This document shows positions 23,406 through 32,139 of a DNA stretch of 48,464 nt, piece after piece; position 1 is the stretch's first letter, and every line of letters begins with the position of its first letter. The stretch is from an uncultured Collinsella sp. (GTDB lineage Bacteria > Actinomycetota > Coriobacteriia > Coriobacteriales > Coriobacteriaceae). Made by a program: the position numbers and the translations under genes. Under the pieces are notes generated by a model that made no database searches, was not told the origin of the DNA, and saw nothing but the letters and a program-made list of their open reading frames with translations. Location: assembly GCA_900541205.1 (NCBI GenBank), contig UQIV01000019.1, positions 1 to 48,464 of the forward strand. The letters are read 5' to 3'.

Positions 23406-24350
23406 ATGCCCGCGCTTATCACCCATCATCTGTTTGGCGAGGAAAGCATCGACCGTCTTCCGCAGGGCGTCATCACGTCCGATGAAGAGCGCATTGCCTT
23501 TATCTTGGGCAACCAAGGCCCCGACCCGTTTTTCTTTCACATTCTGACACCGCGTGTTTCCGACTGCACGCTGCTAGCACAGGTCATGCATCGGTCGCGC
23601 ATGTCTCGCCAGTTCGCGTGCCTGCGCGACGGCGTGTCGCATCTGCTGCCGCGCGACGCCAGCTTGGGTCGTGCCTTTGCGCTGGGCCTACTGTCTCATT
23701 ACGTGCTCGACCGCAACGCCCACCCCTTTGTCTATGAGCAGCAGTTTGGCATCGTGGAATCCGACTCAGAGCTTGAGGATTCGAGCAGTCAGGTCCATGC
23801 CGTGATCGAGAGCGACCTGGATGTGTTGATGCTGCAGCTTAAACGCGATGGCGCTACGGTTGACGATTACCCGCCAGCGGGCGAGATCGTCACCACCGAT
23901 CGCATCAATCGCGTGGCCGGCGTGCTGATGAGCTATGTTGCCGGACGCGTGTACGGCATTGACATTCCGGCGGGGGAGTACGGTGCTGCCGTTGCCAATA
24001 TGCAGCGACTTTACCGCGCGATTGAGCCGGCCGGCTCCGCAAAGACGCGCGCGATCTCGCTGGTTGAGGGCTTGGTGCACGATTACTCGCTGCTCGACGG
24101 CCTTGCCCATCGCGTGACGACGGAGCTGCCCGAGCGCACCGGTAACCTGGGCCATCTGACATGGAAGAATCCCTTTACCGACGAGGTCTCGAACGAGAGT
24201 TTCCCCGAGGTCTTTGATCGCGCGCTGGTCGATTACGAGTGCACGGTCGCACGTTTTATCGAGACCGGTGACATGGATGCCGTGACCAGTCACGTCAACT
24301 ACAGCGGTCGCGTGCTCGAAGCCGATGAGGAGTTCGACCGCGAGGAATAG
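23406..24350 (+). CDS. Zinc-dependent phospholipase C-like protein
   Basis: This 314-residue protein matches the zinc-dependent phospholipase C family (Zn_dep_PLPC). The N-terminus reads MPALITHHLFGEESIDRLP, and further conserved His/Asp clusters follow: LGNQGPDPFFFHI, GLLSHYVLDRNAHPFVYEQ and VHAVIESDLDVLML. These are the likely zinc ligands. There is no signal peptide, so in this form it is probably cytoplasmic and its substrate uncertain; the family name should not be read as proof of phospholipase activity. AAAGGA before ATG 23406 supports the start. It follows regulator 1 with a 92-bp gap. Confidence 0.78.
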   Translation: MPALITHHLFGEESIDRLPQGVITSDEERIAFILGNQGPDPFFFHILTPRVSDCTLLAQVMHRSRMSRQFACLRDGVSHLLPRDASLGRAFALGLLSHYVLDRNAHPFVYEQQFGIVESDSELEDSSSQVHAVIESDLDVLMLQLKRDGATVDDYPPAGEIVTTDRINRVAGVLMSYVAGRVYGIDIPAGEYGAAVANMQRLYRAIEPAGSAKTRAISLVEGLVHDYSLLDGLAHRVTTELPERTGNLGHLTWKNPFTDEVSNESFPEVFDRALVDYECTVARFIETGDMDAVTSHVNYSGRVLEADEEFDREE

Positions 24351-24451
24351 GGCCCGTGCGTGCCCCTTTGCCGAATCCTTACCGGCGGTTCTGGACAATT
24401 GGGGTACGATGAACTAACTGCATATCGGGCGAATACGAAGGGTCCCTGTCC

Positions 24452-25711
24452 ATGAAATACACCAAGCTCGAGCGTAACTGGGTTATGTATGATGTGGGCA
24501 ATTCGGCCCTCGTGCTGCTCAATACCTCGGTGGTGCCCATTTACTTTAACGCCATCAATACCGGCGCTTCTTCGGCCGACCTGGTGGTCGCCTGGGGCAA
24601 TGCGCAGACGATCGCCTCGCTGGTCATCGCCATGCTCATGCCCATTCTGGGCGCGCTTGCCGACTACGCCGGCAACAAGATCAAGTTCTTCTTGGGCTTC
24701 TTCCTCACGGGCCTGGTGCTTTGCCTGGCGCAGGCTATCCCAATGTCCGCCATGGCATTTTTGACCGTGTACGTGCTGTGCACCATCGGCCTTAACTCTT
24801 CTATGACGTTCTACGACGCCATGCTGCCCGACATTACCACCGACGAGCGCATGGACGCCGTGTCCAGCTCGGGCTATGCCTGGGGCTACATCGGTTCCAC
24901 CGTGCCGTTCGTCATCTGCCTGGCGCTCATCATGGGCGGCCCCGCTCTTGGCGTCCCCACCATGCTGGCAACGCGTCTGTCGTTTATCATCACTGGTGCC
25001 TGGTGGCTCATCTTTACCCTGCCGCTCATTCGCACCTATAAGCAAAAGTACGGTCGCGAGCGCGGTCCCGAGGACACTATCGGCCACATCGTGGGCGGTG
25101 TGTTCTCCGAGGTCGGACACACCATGCGCGAGATCGCCCACAACAAGACCGTGCTGGTCTACATGATTGCGTTCTTCTTCTATATCGACGGTGTGCACAC
25201 GGTCATTTCCATGGCTACCAGCTACGGCTCGGCTTTGGGCATCGATTCGACCCAGTTGGTCCTGGCGCTGCTCGTCACGCAGTTCGTGGCCTTTCCGTCC
25301 GCCATCATCTACGGCAAGCTCGCCGGACGCGTGGGCACGCTCAACATGATCTTGGTGGCAGTCGCCGCCTATATGGGCATTGTGCTGTTCGCCGCGTTCT
25401 TCCTAAAGACCGCCTTTGAGTTTTGGGTGCTTGCCATTATGGTCGGCCTGTTCCAGGGCGGCGTGCAGGCGCTCAGCCGTAGCTACTTTGGCCGCATTAT
25501 CCCCAAGGAAAAGTCCAACGAGTACTACGGCTTCTTTGACATCTTTGGTCGTTATGCAAGCGTTATGGGCACCTTCCTGGTGTCGGTCGTCACCTCGCTG
25601 ACCGGCAACCCGTCGCTGGGCGTCCTTTCCATTGGCGTGCTGCTGATCGTTGGCTTTATGCTGCTGGTCCGCCTGTCCCGCATGACTCGGGCGGCAGAGC
25701 ATGCCGCATAG
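24452..25711 (+). CDS. UMF1-type MFS transporter
   Basis: A 419-residue protein with about twelve membrane segments. The start, KYTKLERNWVMYDVGNSALVLL, is typical of UMF1 (Atg22-like) major facilitators, and the GGVQALSRSYFGRIIPKEKSNEYYGFFDIFGRYASV region is a family hallmark. Substrates of the bacterial branch are unknown; the eukaryotic Atg22 branch effluxes amino acids from vacuoles. The start has AAGGG eight bases upstream. It is separated by 101 bp from the phospholipase-like gene. A strong hairpin with T tract follows 116 bp after the stop. Confidence 0.88.
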   Translation: MKYTKLERNWVMYDVGNSALVLLNTSVVPIYFNAINTGASSADLVVAWGNAQTIASLVIAMLMPILGALADYAGNKIKFFLGFFLTGLVLCLAQAIPMSAMAFLTVYVLCTIGLNSSMTFYDAMLPDITTDERMDAVSSSGYAWGYIGSTVPFVICLALIMGGPALGVPTMLATRLSFIITGAWWLIFTLPLIRTYKQKYGRERGPEDTIGHIVGGVFSEVGHTMREIAHNKTVLVYMIAFFFYIDGVHTVISMATSYGSALGIDSTQLVLALLVTQFVAFPSAIIYGKLAGRVGTLNMILVAVAAYMGIVLFAAFFLKTAFEFWVLAIMVGLFQGGVQALSRSYFGRIIPKEKSNEYYGFFDIFGRYASVMGTFLVSVVTSLTGNPSLGVLSIGVLLIVGFMLLVRLSRMTRAAEHAA

Positions 25712-25826
25712 GAGCGAGCGGCTATTGTGCCTGTCCACGGTACTCTTTTGGGGTTATCCGCAATAAACATTGCGACTTGCGAGCAATGATTTGCCCAAGT
25801 GGGTATGATGGAATCAGCTAGGTCGC

Positions 25827-25861
25827 GGGGCGTCGCCTGTGTTTGGCGGCGTCCCGTTTTT
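25827..25861 (+). terminator. Terminator or attenuator before the glycosyltransferase gene
   Basis: GGGGCGTCGCC pairs with GGCGGCGTCCC (two wobbles), followed by GTTTTTG. It ends 22 bp before the start codon of the next gene. It could terminate the MFS transcript or act as an attenuator if a promoter lies near TATGAT at 25804. A 6-bp inverted repeat, CGCAAT/ATTGCG, lies at 25759-25774. Confidence 0.65.
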
Positions 25862-25882
25862 GTGTTGCAGGGAGGGTAAGGC

Positions 25883-27070
25883 ATGAACGCCACGGTCGTG
25901 ATTCCAACGTATTGGGCGGGCGATGACGCTTGCGCAAACGCCCCTGGCACCTATGATCATTCGACGCGACTCAACGCCGACAATCCCGAACTCGACCGCT
26001 GCCTGGCCTCGCTTGAGCAGGTACGTGACATCCCGCGCATCATCCTTTTGGTGGTCTGTCCCGTTTCTGCCACAGCCGATGTGTCGCTGCGCGTGCGCGA
26101 GATTGTCGACGCGCATCCCACGCTCAAGGTCACCGTTGTCACCAACACCCAGGCCTCGCGCATCGCAGACCGGGTTGCTCAGATCGCGCCCAAGGGTTCG
26201 GGCGAGTGCGTGAGCCTGCGAGGCTACGGTGCCATCCGCAACATGGGGCTAGCCTGTGCCGCTGTGCTGGGGCATGACGCGGTTATCTTTTTGGATGACG
26301 ATGAGACTGTCATCGACGCCGACTTTATGAAGCGCGCGACCTATGCGTTGGGGCAGCAGACACGTCAGGGCTTGTCGATCTTGGTCAAGAGCGGCTATTT
26401 CTACGATCGCGACGGCTCGCCGCTGGCTCCCACGGACAAGGCGGGCATCTGCCATCGTTGGTGGACCAAGCGCATCGAGTTCAACCGTTGGATGAAAAAG
26501 GCGCTCTCGGGCACTCGCATCTCGCGCTCCAACTACGTGTGCGGCGGCCTGATGGCCCTGCACGCCCGCGCCTTTACGCGTGTGGCCTTTGACCCGTTTA
26601 TCACCCGCGGCGAGGACTTGGATTACCTCTTTAACATGCGCATGTTTGGCTACGACGTGTGGTTCGATAACGAGTGGACCGTGCGCCATCTGCCTCCGGA
26701 GTCTGAAAAGCGCTCACCGCGCTTTATGCAGGATGTATACCGTTGGTACTACGAACGGGCCAAGTTGACATTCGCCGCGCATCAAAAGGAGCTCATTCCC
26801 GTTACGGCGGCATCACTCATGCCCTACCCGGGCCCGTGGATTTCGCGCGAGCTCGACGACCGCGTGCGCAAGACCGCTATGGTCCGCAGCGTGTTTACCC
26901 GCGAGCATGAGGGCTACCTGCGCATTTGGCGCCATGGTATCGGCGAGGCAAAGGCCTATGCGCGCCAAAACGCTGCAAGCTACCTGCGTTTCCAGAGCTT
27001 TTGGCCCAAGATTATGGACGGGCTTTGGCGTGACGCACAACTGATCAGTATCCTGGAGGGGGCCGAATGA
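25883..27070 (+). CDS. Family 2-type glycosyltransferase
   Basis: The 395-residue protein has a GT-A nucleotide-sugar fold: the N-terminus MNATVVIPTYWAGDDA, the metal-binding triad in AVIFLDDDETVIDADF, and a later ITRGEDLDYLFNMR motif that fits the catalytic region. It lacks membrane segments. It probably builds a cell-surface glycan, but donor and acceptor are unknown. GGAGGG precedes the ATG. Its stop codon overlaps the start of the next gene in ATGA, so it is translationally coupled to sensor kinase 2. A glycosyltransferase in an operon with a LytS/LytTR pair is an unusual and suggestive arrangement. Confidence 0.82.
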   Translation: MNATVVIPTYWAGDDACANAPGTYDHSTRLNADNPELDRCLASLEQVRDIPRIILLVVCPVSATADVSLRVREIVDAHPTLKVTVVTNTQASRIADRVAQIAPKGSGECVSLRGYGAIRNMGLACAAVLGHDAVIFLDDDETVIDADFMKRATYALGQQTRQGLSILVKSGYFYDRDGSPLAPTDKAGICHRWWTKRIEFNRWMKKALSGTRISRSNYVCGGLMALHARAFTRVAFDPFITRGEDLDYLFNMRMFGYDVWFDNEWTVRHLPPESEKRSPRFMQDVYRWYYERAKLTFAAHQKELIPVTAASLMPYPGPWISRELDDRVRKTAMVRSVFTREHEGYLRIWRHGIGEAKAYARQNAASYLRFQSFWPKIMDGLWRDAQLISILEGAE

Positions 27071-28410
27071 TCGACCGCCGCGCCCAGCGCGATAGTTCAA
27101 TATCAATCTTTCGCATCATTGCCGTTGCCTGCGCCATTTGTGTGCTGGTGTACTTTATTTTTGCCTTGGTGACCGGTATCGAGCCGATCGCCACGGTGAT
27201 TGCCTGCGCGCTGCTGTGCATCTTTCTGTGCATCTTTATCTTTTTGACGCTCAATCCCGATTCGGTGCGCTCCCAGTACACCGAGGAGACGCTTTCGGTG
27301 GCCTCGGCCATGCTCGAGGACATTAAGGGCGGTCTGACGCAGGAGTCGGCGCGTTTGGTGTGCCGGCGCATTTTGCCCGAGACGCGCGCCATGACGGTGG
27401 CCATCACCGACGAGGGCAACGTGTTGGCCTGCGCAGGCGAGTTTGAGGAAAAACTACTGCCAGATTCTCCCATCCACACGCTTGCCACACGCTACGTTAT
27501 CGAACATGGCATCGTGCAGTCGTTCAACCGTATGGTGGATGTCGTGGGCTCGGATGGCTCGCACAACCAAGTCCCCGCCGGCATTATCGCCCCCATCAAG
27601 GTGGGCGATCGTACCGTCGGCACGCTCAAGTTCTACTACAAGACCCCGCGCGCCGTCGACCGTACCCAGTACGCGCTTGCCTCGGGCTTTGCCGAGATCT
27701 TGTCCACGCAGCTCGCCATCCACGAGCTCGAGGTGCAAAAGGAACTCACGGCGCGCGCCGAGGTGCGTGCGCTGCAGGCGCAGATTAACCCGCACTTCCT
27801 GTTCAACACGCTGAACACCATTGCATCGTTTACGCGCACCGACCCGCTGCGGGCCCGCGAACTGCTTCGTGAGTTCTCATCGTTCTATCGTGCCACGCTC
27901 GACAACTCGGGATCGCTTATTCCGGTCTCGCGCGAGGTCGCACAGACCAAGCGCTACCTTACCTTTGAGAAGGCCCGCTTTGGCGAGGACCGCGTGCTTG
28001 CGACGTTCGATGTGTCCGAGGACGTGGAAGATACGCTGGTGCCGGCGTTCGTGATCCAGCCGATTGTCGAGAACGCCGTACGTCATGGTATGGGCGATGA
28101 CGACGCCCTGAGGATCGACGTGACCGTTCACCAAGACGGCGAGGATGCAATCTTGATTGCCGTGGCCGATAATGGCGTGGGCATGGATGAGGGTACCGCC
28201 GCCAGACTGTTTGACGAGCGTTCTGCCCGTCCCGACGCCAGCTCTCCCCAGGGTGGCGGCGCCGGTGTGGCCATGCACAATATTTCGGAGCGCATCCATC
28301 GCTTTTATGGGCCGCACTCCTATACGCGTGTCGAATCGGCGCCGGGCAAGGGCACCAAAGTGCTCCTTCATCTTGATTTGTCAGAGAGCATCTTCGACAT
28401 TCAAGAGTAA
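27067..28410 (+). CDS. LytS/YehU-type sensor histidine kinase 2
   Basis: A 447-residue paralogue of the kinase at 21155. It has two membrane segments within the first 65 residues, a GAF-like region around 85-205, the His_kinase motif LQAQINPHFLFNTLNTIASF with His near residue 242, and an ATPase domain with IAVADNGVGMDEG. Its ATG overlaps the glycosyltransferase stop by four bases and GGAGGGGG lies upstream. It should act on the LytTR regulator starting 72 bp downstream. The signal is not deducible. Confidence 0.9.
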   Translation: MIDRRAQRDSSISIFRIIAVACAICVLVYFIFALVTGIEPIATVIACALLCIFLCIFIFLTLNPDSVRSQYTEETLSVASAMLEDIKGGLTQESARLVCRRILPETRAMTVAITDEGNVLACAGEFEEKLLPDSPIHTLATRYVIEHGIVQSFNRMVDVVGSDGSHNQVPAGIIAPIKVGDRTVGTLKFYYKTPRAVDRTQYALASGFAEILSTQLAIHELEVQKELTARAEVRALQAQINPHFLFNTLNTIASFTRTDPLRARELLREFSSFYRATLDNSGSLIPVSREVAQTKRYLTFEKARFGEDRVLATFDVSEDVEDTLVPAFVIQPIVENAVRHGMGDDDALRIDVTVHQDGEDAILIAVADNGVGMDEGTAARLFDERSARPDASSPQGGGAGVAMHNISERIHRFYGPHSYTRVESAPGKGTKVLLHLDLSESIFDIQE

Positions 28411-28482
28411 AATAAAAGGCTACGGGCTCAACGTCATGCGACGGATGCCCGGCGTAGTTAGTTGACGAAAGGTTTTATCCCT

Positions 28483-29199
28483 ATGCTGCGTGCGATGATT
28501 GTGGATGATGAGGCGCCGGCTCGCTCGGAGCTTCGCTTCCTGCTCGAGCAAACGGGCAAGATCGGCACGATCACGGAGGCGTCGAGCGTCCGCTCCGCCA
28601 TCGAGATGCTTATGGAAAGTCGCGTGGATGTCGTGTTTCTCGATATCTCGATGCCCGGTGCCTCGGGCCTGCAACTTGCCGAGGCGCTGCATAAGCTCAA
28701 AAATCCGCCGGCGATCGTGTTTGTGACTGCGTATAGTGACCATGCGGTCGAGGCATTCGACGTGGATGCCGTCGATTATCTGATGAAGCCGGTCGAGGAA
28801 GCTCGCTTGGATCGCGCGATCGAGAAGGTCATGCAACGCACCAAGCCGGTTACGGACAGCAAGGTGACCATCGAGCGTATCCCGGTGGAAAAGGGCGGCC
28901 GCAAGGTGCTCATTCCCGTGGACGACATTCGCTTTATCATGGCCAAGGACGATTACTCCTGCATCTATACCGTCGATGATCGCTTTTTGTCGACGACCTC
29001 GCTGGCGCAGTTTGAGGCCAAGCTCTGCGACTTTGGCTTCTTCCGTGTTCACCGCCGCTATATCGTCAACTTGGCGTGCGTCACGGATGTGGAGACGGTG
29101 CCCTCGGGCGCCATCCAGCTGGGCATTACGGGCGTCGACGAACGCGTGCCGGTTTCGCGCCGCCGCGTCGTGCCGCTCAAGAAGGCTCTGAGTCTCTAG
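28483..29199 (+). CDS. LytTR-family response regulator 2
   Basis: A 238-residue receiver plus LytTR regulator, similar throughout to the one at 22579. The receiver has D8-D9, phospho-acceptor D54 in VVFLDISMPG, and K in LMKPVEEA. The LytTR part contains FFRVHRRYIVNLACV. ATG 28483 has GAAAGG ten bases upstream; a TTG at 28462 is in frame but less likely. It ends the glycosyltransferase-kinase-regulator operon, which is closed by a terminator. Confidence 0.9.
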   Translation: MLRAMIVDDEAPARSELRFLLEQTGKIGTITEASSVRSAIEMLMESRVDVVFLDISMPGASGLQLAEALHKLKNPPAIVFVTAYSDHAVEAFDVDAVDYLMKPVEEARLDRAIEKVMQRTKPVTDSKVTIERIPVEKGGRKVLIPVDDIRFIMAKDDYSCIYTVDDRFLSTTSLAQFEAKLCDFGFFRVHRRYIVNLACVTDVETVPSGAIQLGITGVDERVPVSRRRVVPLKKALSL

Positions 29200-29207
29200 C
29201 ACACTGG

Positions 29208-29255
29208 CCCCGCAGCCCTGTAGACCCATCGTCTGCGGAGCCGTGGGGCTTTTTT
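29208..29255 (+). terminator. Terminator of the second LytTR operon
   Basis: CCCCGCAG at the 5' side pairs imperfectly with the GGAGCCGTGGGG stretch, followed by TTTTTT. It begins nine bases after the regulator stop. Confidence 0.75.
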
Positions 29256-29295
29256 GTATGTATCTGCCGAATCGTTTTTTTGCGGAAGGGATCCC

Positions 29296-29763
29296 ATGAA
29301 CAGTGCAAGCGCCAAGCGTATCGACATCATCTCGGACACCCACGGCTATTTATCGCCTGCGCTCCTGGACGAGCTTAAGGGTGCGGATTTGATTATCCAC
29401 GCCGGTGACCTTACGTCGGAGATGGACTACGAACACCTGCGCACCATAGCCCCCGTGCGAGCGGTGCTGGGCAATAACGACTACTACCGCGACTACGGCC
29501 CCGACGTGGACCGCTTGGCGCTCTTTACCTACGAAGGACTCAAGTTCGCCGTAGCCCACTACCGCGAAGACCTCCCGGTTGGATCCGTAGACGTAGCCAT
29601 CAACGGCCACACCCACGTAACCAAAGAAGCCCAAGTGGGCCATTGCCTGGTCCTCAACCCAGGCAGCGCCAGCTACCCCAGAGGCACCCGAGGCCCCACC
29701 ATGGCCAGAATGCTCGTAAAAGACGGCCATGTCATAAGCACCAAGTTTATTGACTTGGACTAA
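29296..29763 (+). CDS. YfcE/MJ0936-type metallophosphoesterase
   Basis: A compact 155-residue calcineurin-like phosphoesterase. Metal-binding motifs are IDIISDTHGYLS (D-x-H), IIHAGDLTSE (GD), VLGNNDYY (GN-N/H-D), and the late INGHTHV (GH-x-H). Members hydrolyse phosphodiesters or are uncharacterised. ATG 29296 follows GGAAGGG; a start at 29254 would read through the preceding terminator. The gene is alone between two terminators. Confidence 0.88.
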   Translation: MNSASAKRIDIISDTHGYLSPALLDELKGADLIIHAGDLTSEMDYEHLRTIAPVRAVLGNNDYYRDYGPDVDRLALFTYEGLKFAVAHYREDLPVGSVDVAINGHTHVTKEAQVGHCLVLNPGSASYPRGTRGPTMARMLVKDGHVISTKFIDLD

Positions 29764-29770
29764 CCGTAAC

Positions 29771-29807
29771 AAAAACGGGGGATGTAAAACCGCATCCCCC
29801 GTTTTTT
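29771..29807. terminator. Perfect terminator after the phosphoesterase
   Basis: AAAAACGGGGGATG (29771-29784) pairs perfectly with CATCCCCCGTTTTT (29793-29806). Because it has an A tract on one side and a T tract on the other, it could work in both directions. Confidence 0.92.
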
Positions 29808-29921
29808 ATGAGCCAAAGGCCGAGTTTCAACAAGAATAATCAGACCAACCCCACCGCGGAGAACGGGGACCTCGAGCCGCGGAAGCGGCGAGGGGCAAGA
29901 ACTGTTTGGACAAAGTGACGG

Positions 29922-30068
29922 CCGGGAGGGTCTCCGGGGCTGAGGGCGGGGGTTAAGTTTGTCGCGAGTTCCGCACGCAAAGGAAAGCACTTAATGTGCT
30001 TTCCGTCTTGCGCAGGACTGTAGAGCAGCAAACTTAACCCCCGCCCTCAGCCCCGGAGACCCTCCCGG
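29922..30068. repeat. 147-bp near-palindrome before tRNA-Asp
   Basis: Arms 29922-29961 and 30029-30068 are perfect 40-bp reverse complements (outer CCGGGAGGG..., inner AAGTTTG). The centre is a second hairpin, GGAAAGCAC-TTAAT-GTGCTTTCC. Between them lie partly complementary stretches. It encodes nothing convincing. The form suggests a MITE-like or REP-composite element or a very stable RNA hairpin. The 412-bp gap between phosphoesterase and tRNA is otherwise a terminator, this element and the tRNA promoter. Confidence 0.85.
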
Positions 30069-30099
30069 AGGGGCCCGAAAAATTTTTTCAAAAAAGTTG

Positions 30100-30129
30100 T
30101 TGCGTGGCGGACAGACTTCTGTGTATACT
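30100..30129 (+). promoter_or_regulatory. tRNA-Asp promoter
   Basis: TTGCGT (30100-30105) and TATACT (30124-30129) are 18 bp apart, the latter preceded by TGTG. The distance to the tRNA is 46 bp, a reasonable leader length. Confidence 0.65.
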
Positions 30130-30175
30130 AATCCCCGCAGCGCACGCGAGCGGAAACAAACGCGAACGACTGCCT

Positions 30176-30253
<78 letters not shown>

Positions 30254-30261
30254 ACGCAATT

Positions 30262-30289
30262 AAAGCCACGTCTTCGGACGTGGCTTTTT
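30262..30289 (+). terminator. Terminator of tRNA-Asp
   Basis: GCCACGTC (30265-30272), loop TTCG and GACGTGGC (30277-30284) are followed by TTTTT: a textbook tetraloop terminator nine bases after the CCA end. Confidence 0.93.
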
Positions 30290-30407
30290 GCGTTTGATGC
30301 ACTTTGTTTCGATAGAACGATTGCCCTGGTGCATCTTCGCCCAGAATCCCCGCGCCTTCGGGAACGCAAGTAAAATCTAATAAGTATATCTGTCTGAACA
30401 ACAGCTT

Positions 30408-30452
30408 TGTTGCGCAACACCTGTTCAACGAGACAGGGGGTTAGGTTATACT
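30408..30452 (+). promoter_or_regulatory. Promoter and palindrome before the Rrf2 operon
   Basis: TTCAAC (30424-30429) and TATACT (30447-30452) have a 17-bp spacer. A 12-bp palindrome, TGTTGCGCAACA (30408-30419), ends four bases before the -35 box and is a candidate operator. The rest of the 359-bp gap holds the tRNA terminator and a leader of about 150 bases without visible structure. Confidence 0.55.
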
Positions 30453-30612
30453 AAATTGCACTGTGCGCCGCATTTGATGCATTTCGCTCCAAGCGCGGCA
30501 CTCAGTGGATATCCGATTTACCATTTGGATGTCCTGGCGGTCATTTAGCGTCTCGACACAAGCTCGGCCCCGGAGCTCGTTCGAGCTGTTCGTATTCCTT
30601 GAAAGGGGAAAA

Positions 30613-31098
30613 ATGGACATATCGAGGAAGACTGATTACGCCCTTCGTATGCTGGCGATGCTTGCCGAGGATCCGGAGCGTTTGCTTTCTGTTCGCACCG
30701 CTGCCGAAGAGGTCAATGTCCCGTATTCGTTTGCCCGCTCGATTCAGCACGGTTTGGTCCAGGCCGGTATTGTGGAGAGCCTGCGTGGCGTCCACGGTGG
30801 CATGCGTCTCAAGGTCAGTCCGGACGATGTTACTATCCGCCAGGTCGTCGAGGCCGTTCAGGGCCCTATGGTTATGAACGATTGCACCGCGCCCGATGGT
30901 GACTGTGCGCGCATGGGCACGTGCTGCTATCATCCCCTGTGGGCCGGAGCCCAGGCGTTGATGCGCGACTACCTCGATTCCGTTTCGCTCGGCGACATCG
31001 TCGCTCACCGCCAGTTCCCGGCCGTCGATCCCAAGTTCGCCGACCGCGAAGCGTTTCCCGAGTACGCCACCTGCGCGTGCGCTTACCGGGAGGAATAA
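30613..31098 (+). CDS. Rrf2-family transcriptional regulator with cysteine cluster
   Basis: A 161-residue Rrf2 protein. It has an N-terminal winged helix (DISRKTDYALRMLAMLAEDPE through GIVESLRGVHGG) and a cysteine-rich loop, NDCTAPDGDCARMGTCC, that fits the [Fe-S] ligands of IscR/NsrR relatives. A C-terminal CACAYREE gives extra cysteines. It probably senses redox, nitric oxide or iron-sulfur status. GAAAGGGG before ATG 30613 supports the start; a longer reading from 30505 lacks a site. It stands 21 bp before a MutY-like gene and upstream of rubrerythrin, suggesting it regulates an oxidative-stress group. Confidence 0.86.
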   Translation: MDISRKTDYALRMLAMLAEDPERLLSVRTAAEEVNVPYSFARSIQHGLVQAGIVESLRGVHGGMRLKVSPDDVTIRQVVEAVQGPMVMNDCTAPDGDCARMGTCCYHPLWAGAQALMRDYLDSVSLGDIVAHRQFPAVDPKFADREAFPEYATCACAYREE

Positions 31099-31119
31099 CG
31101 CCGCATAAGGAGCATAGCC

Positions 31120-32025
31120 ATGATTCAGGACCCCTTTCGTTCGATGATTCGTTCGGAAGGGGTCCTGCGTTATCGCGACCTTCCGTGGCGCCGTACGCGT
31201 GACCCGTACATCATTTGGCTTTCCGAGGTCATGCTGCAGCAAACACAGGTGCCGCGTGTGGAGGCGCGCATGCCGGTGTGGCTCGATCGTTTTCCGACTG
31301 TGCAGGCGCTTGCCCAGGCCGCGCCTTCCGATGTTTTGGACGCTTGGCAGGGCATGGGCTACAACCGACGCGCTCTGGCGCTTCACGGGGCAGCTCAGCG
31401 CGTTGTAGAGGACTGGGACGGGGAGTTTCCGCGTGAGACGCGTGACTTGGTCGCTCTGCCTGGTATTGGCCCGGCAACGGCGCAGGGCATTCGGTCGTTC
31501 GCGTTCGATCTTCCGGGTGTGTATCTAGAGACCAACGTGCGCACAGTCTTTCTGCATCACTTCTTTCCCGATGTACCGGCTGTTCCCGATCGCGAGCTGG
31601 TGCCGCTGATTCAAGCCGCCTGTCCGGCGGCCCCCGGTGCGGTGGCGGATGAGATCGCGCCCTTTGCCGTGCCTCAAGACGATGCCGACACGCCGCGCGC
31701 GTGGTATTACGCGCTGCTAGATTATGGCGCGTATCTTAAGAAGACGCTGCCCAATCCGTCCAGGCGCTCGGCGGGCTATAGTCGTCAGTCCAAGTTCGAG
31801 GGCTCGCGTCGCCAAAAGCGCGCCCACATTGTGCGCATGCTGCTGGCGGCGCGCGATGGGCAACCGGCAGGTATTACGCTCGATGAAGCCGTTGCAGGCG
31901 TTAACGAGATGGAGACGGCAGCCGGCCGAGAGCCGGTCGAGCGCGAGCTGGTCACAAGCATTCTTGCCGATCTGGAGCGCGAGGGCTTTTGCGGCTCCGA
32001 GGGCGATCGTTGGCTGAGTGTGTAG
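31120..32025 (+). CDS. mutY: MutY-like adenine glycosylase without an iron-sulfur motif
   Basis: A 301-residue HhH-GPD glycosylase that resembles MutY, which removes adenine opposite oxidised guanine. WLSEVMLQQTQV near residue 36 contains the catalytic Glu, and LVALPGIGPATAQGI is the helix-hairpin-helix. Two departures are visible. The usual catalytic Asp position reads E137 (YLETNVRTV), and the four cysteines of the [4Fe-4S] loop are missing after LLDYGAYLKK. The NUDIX-like C-terminal domain is also absent; instead there is a winged-helix-like end. Iron-sulfur-free MutY relatives are known, so it may still be active. AAGGAG supports the start. It is in an operon with the Rrf2 regulator. Confidence 0.82.
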   Translation: MIQDPFRSMIRSEGVLRYRDLPWRRTRDPYIIWLSEVMLQQTQVPRVEARMPVWLDRFPTVQALAQAAPSDVLDAWQGMGYNRRALALHGAAQRVVEDWDGEFPRETRDLVALPGIGPATAQGIRSFAFDLPGVYLETNVRTVFLHHFFPDVPAVPDRELVPLIQAACPAAPGAVADEIAPFAVPQDDADTPRAWYYALLDYGAYLKKTLPNPSRRSAGYSRQSKFEGSRRQKRAHIVRMLLAARDGQPAGITLDEAVAGVNEMETAAGREPVERELVTSILADLEREGFCGSEGDRWLSV

Positions 32026-32139
32026 CTCACTCGAATCTGAAGAACGGGATTGTAAGGTTTAAATTCTCGGCATGAGGGCATCCTTAAAGCAAGGCCGCTC
32101 AAAGTCTGTGGGCGGCATGCGTTGAAGGGAAGTACACCT

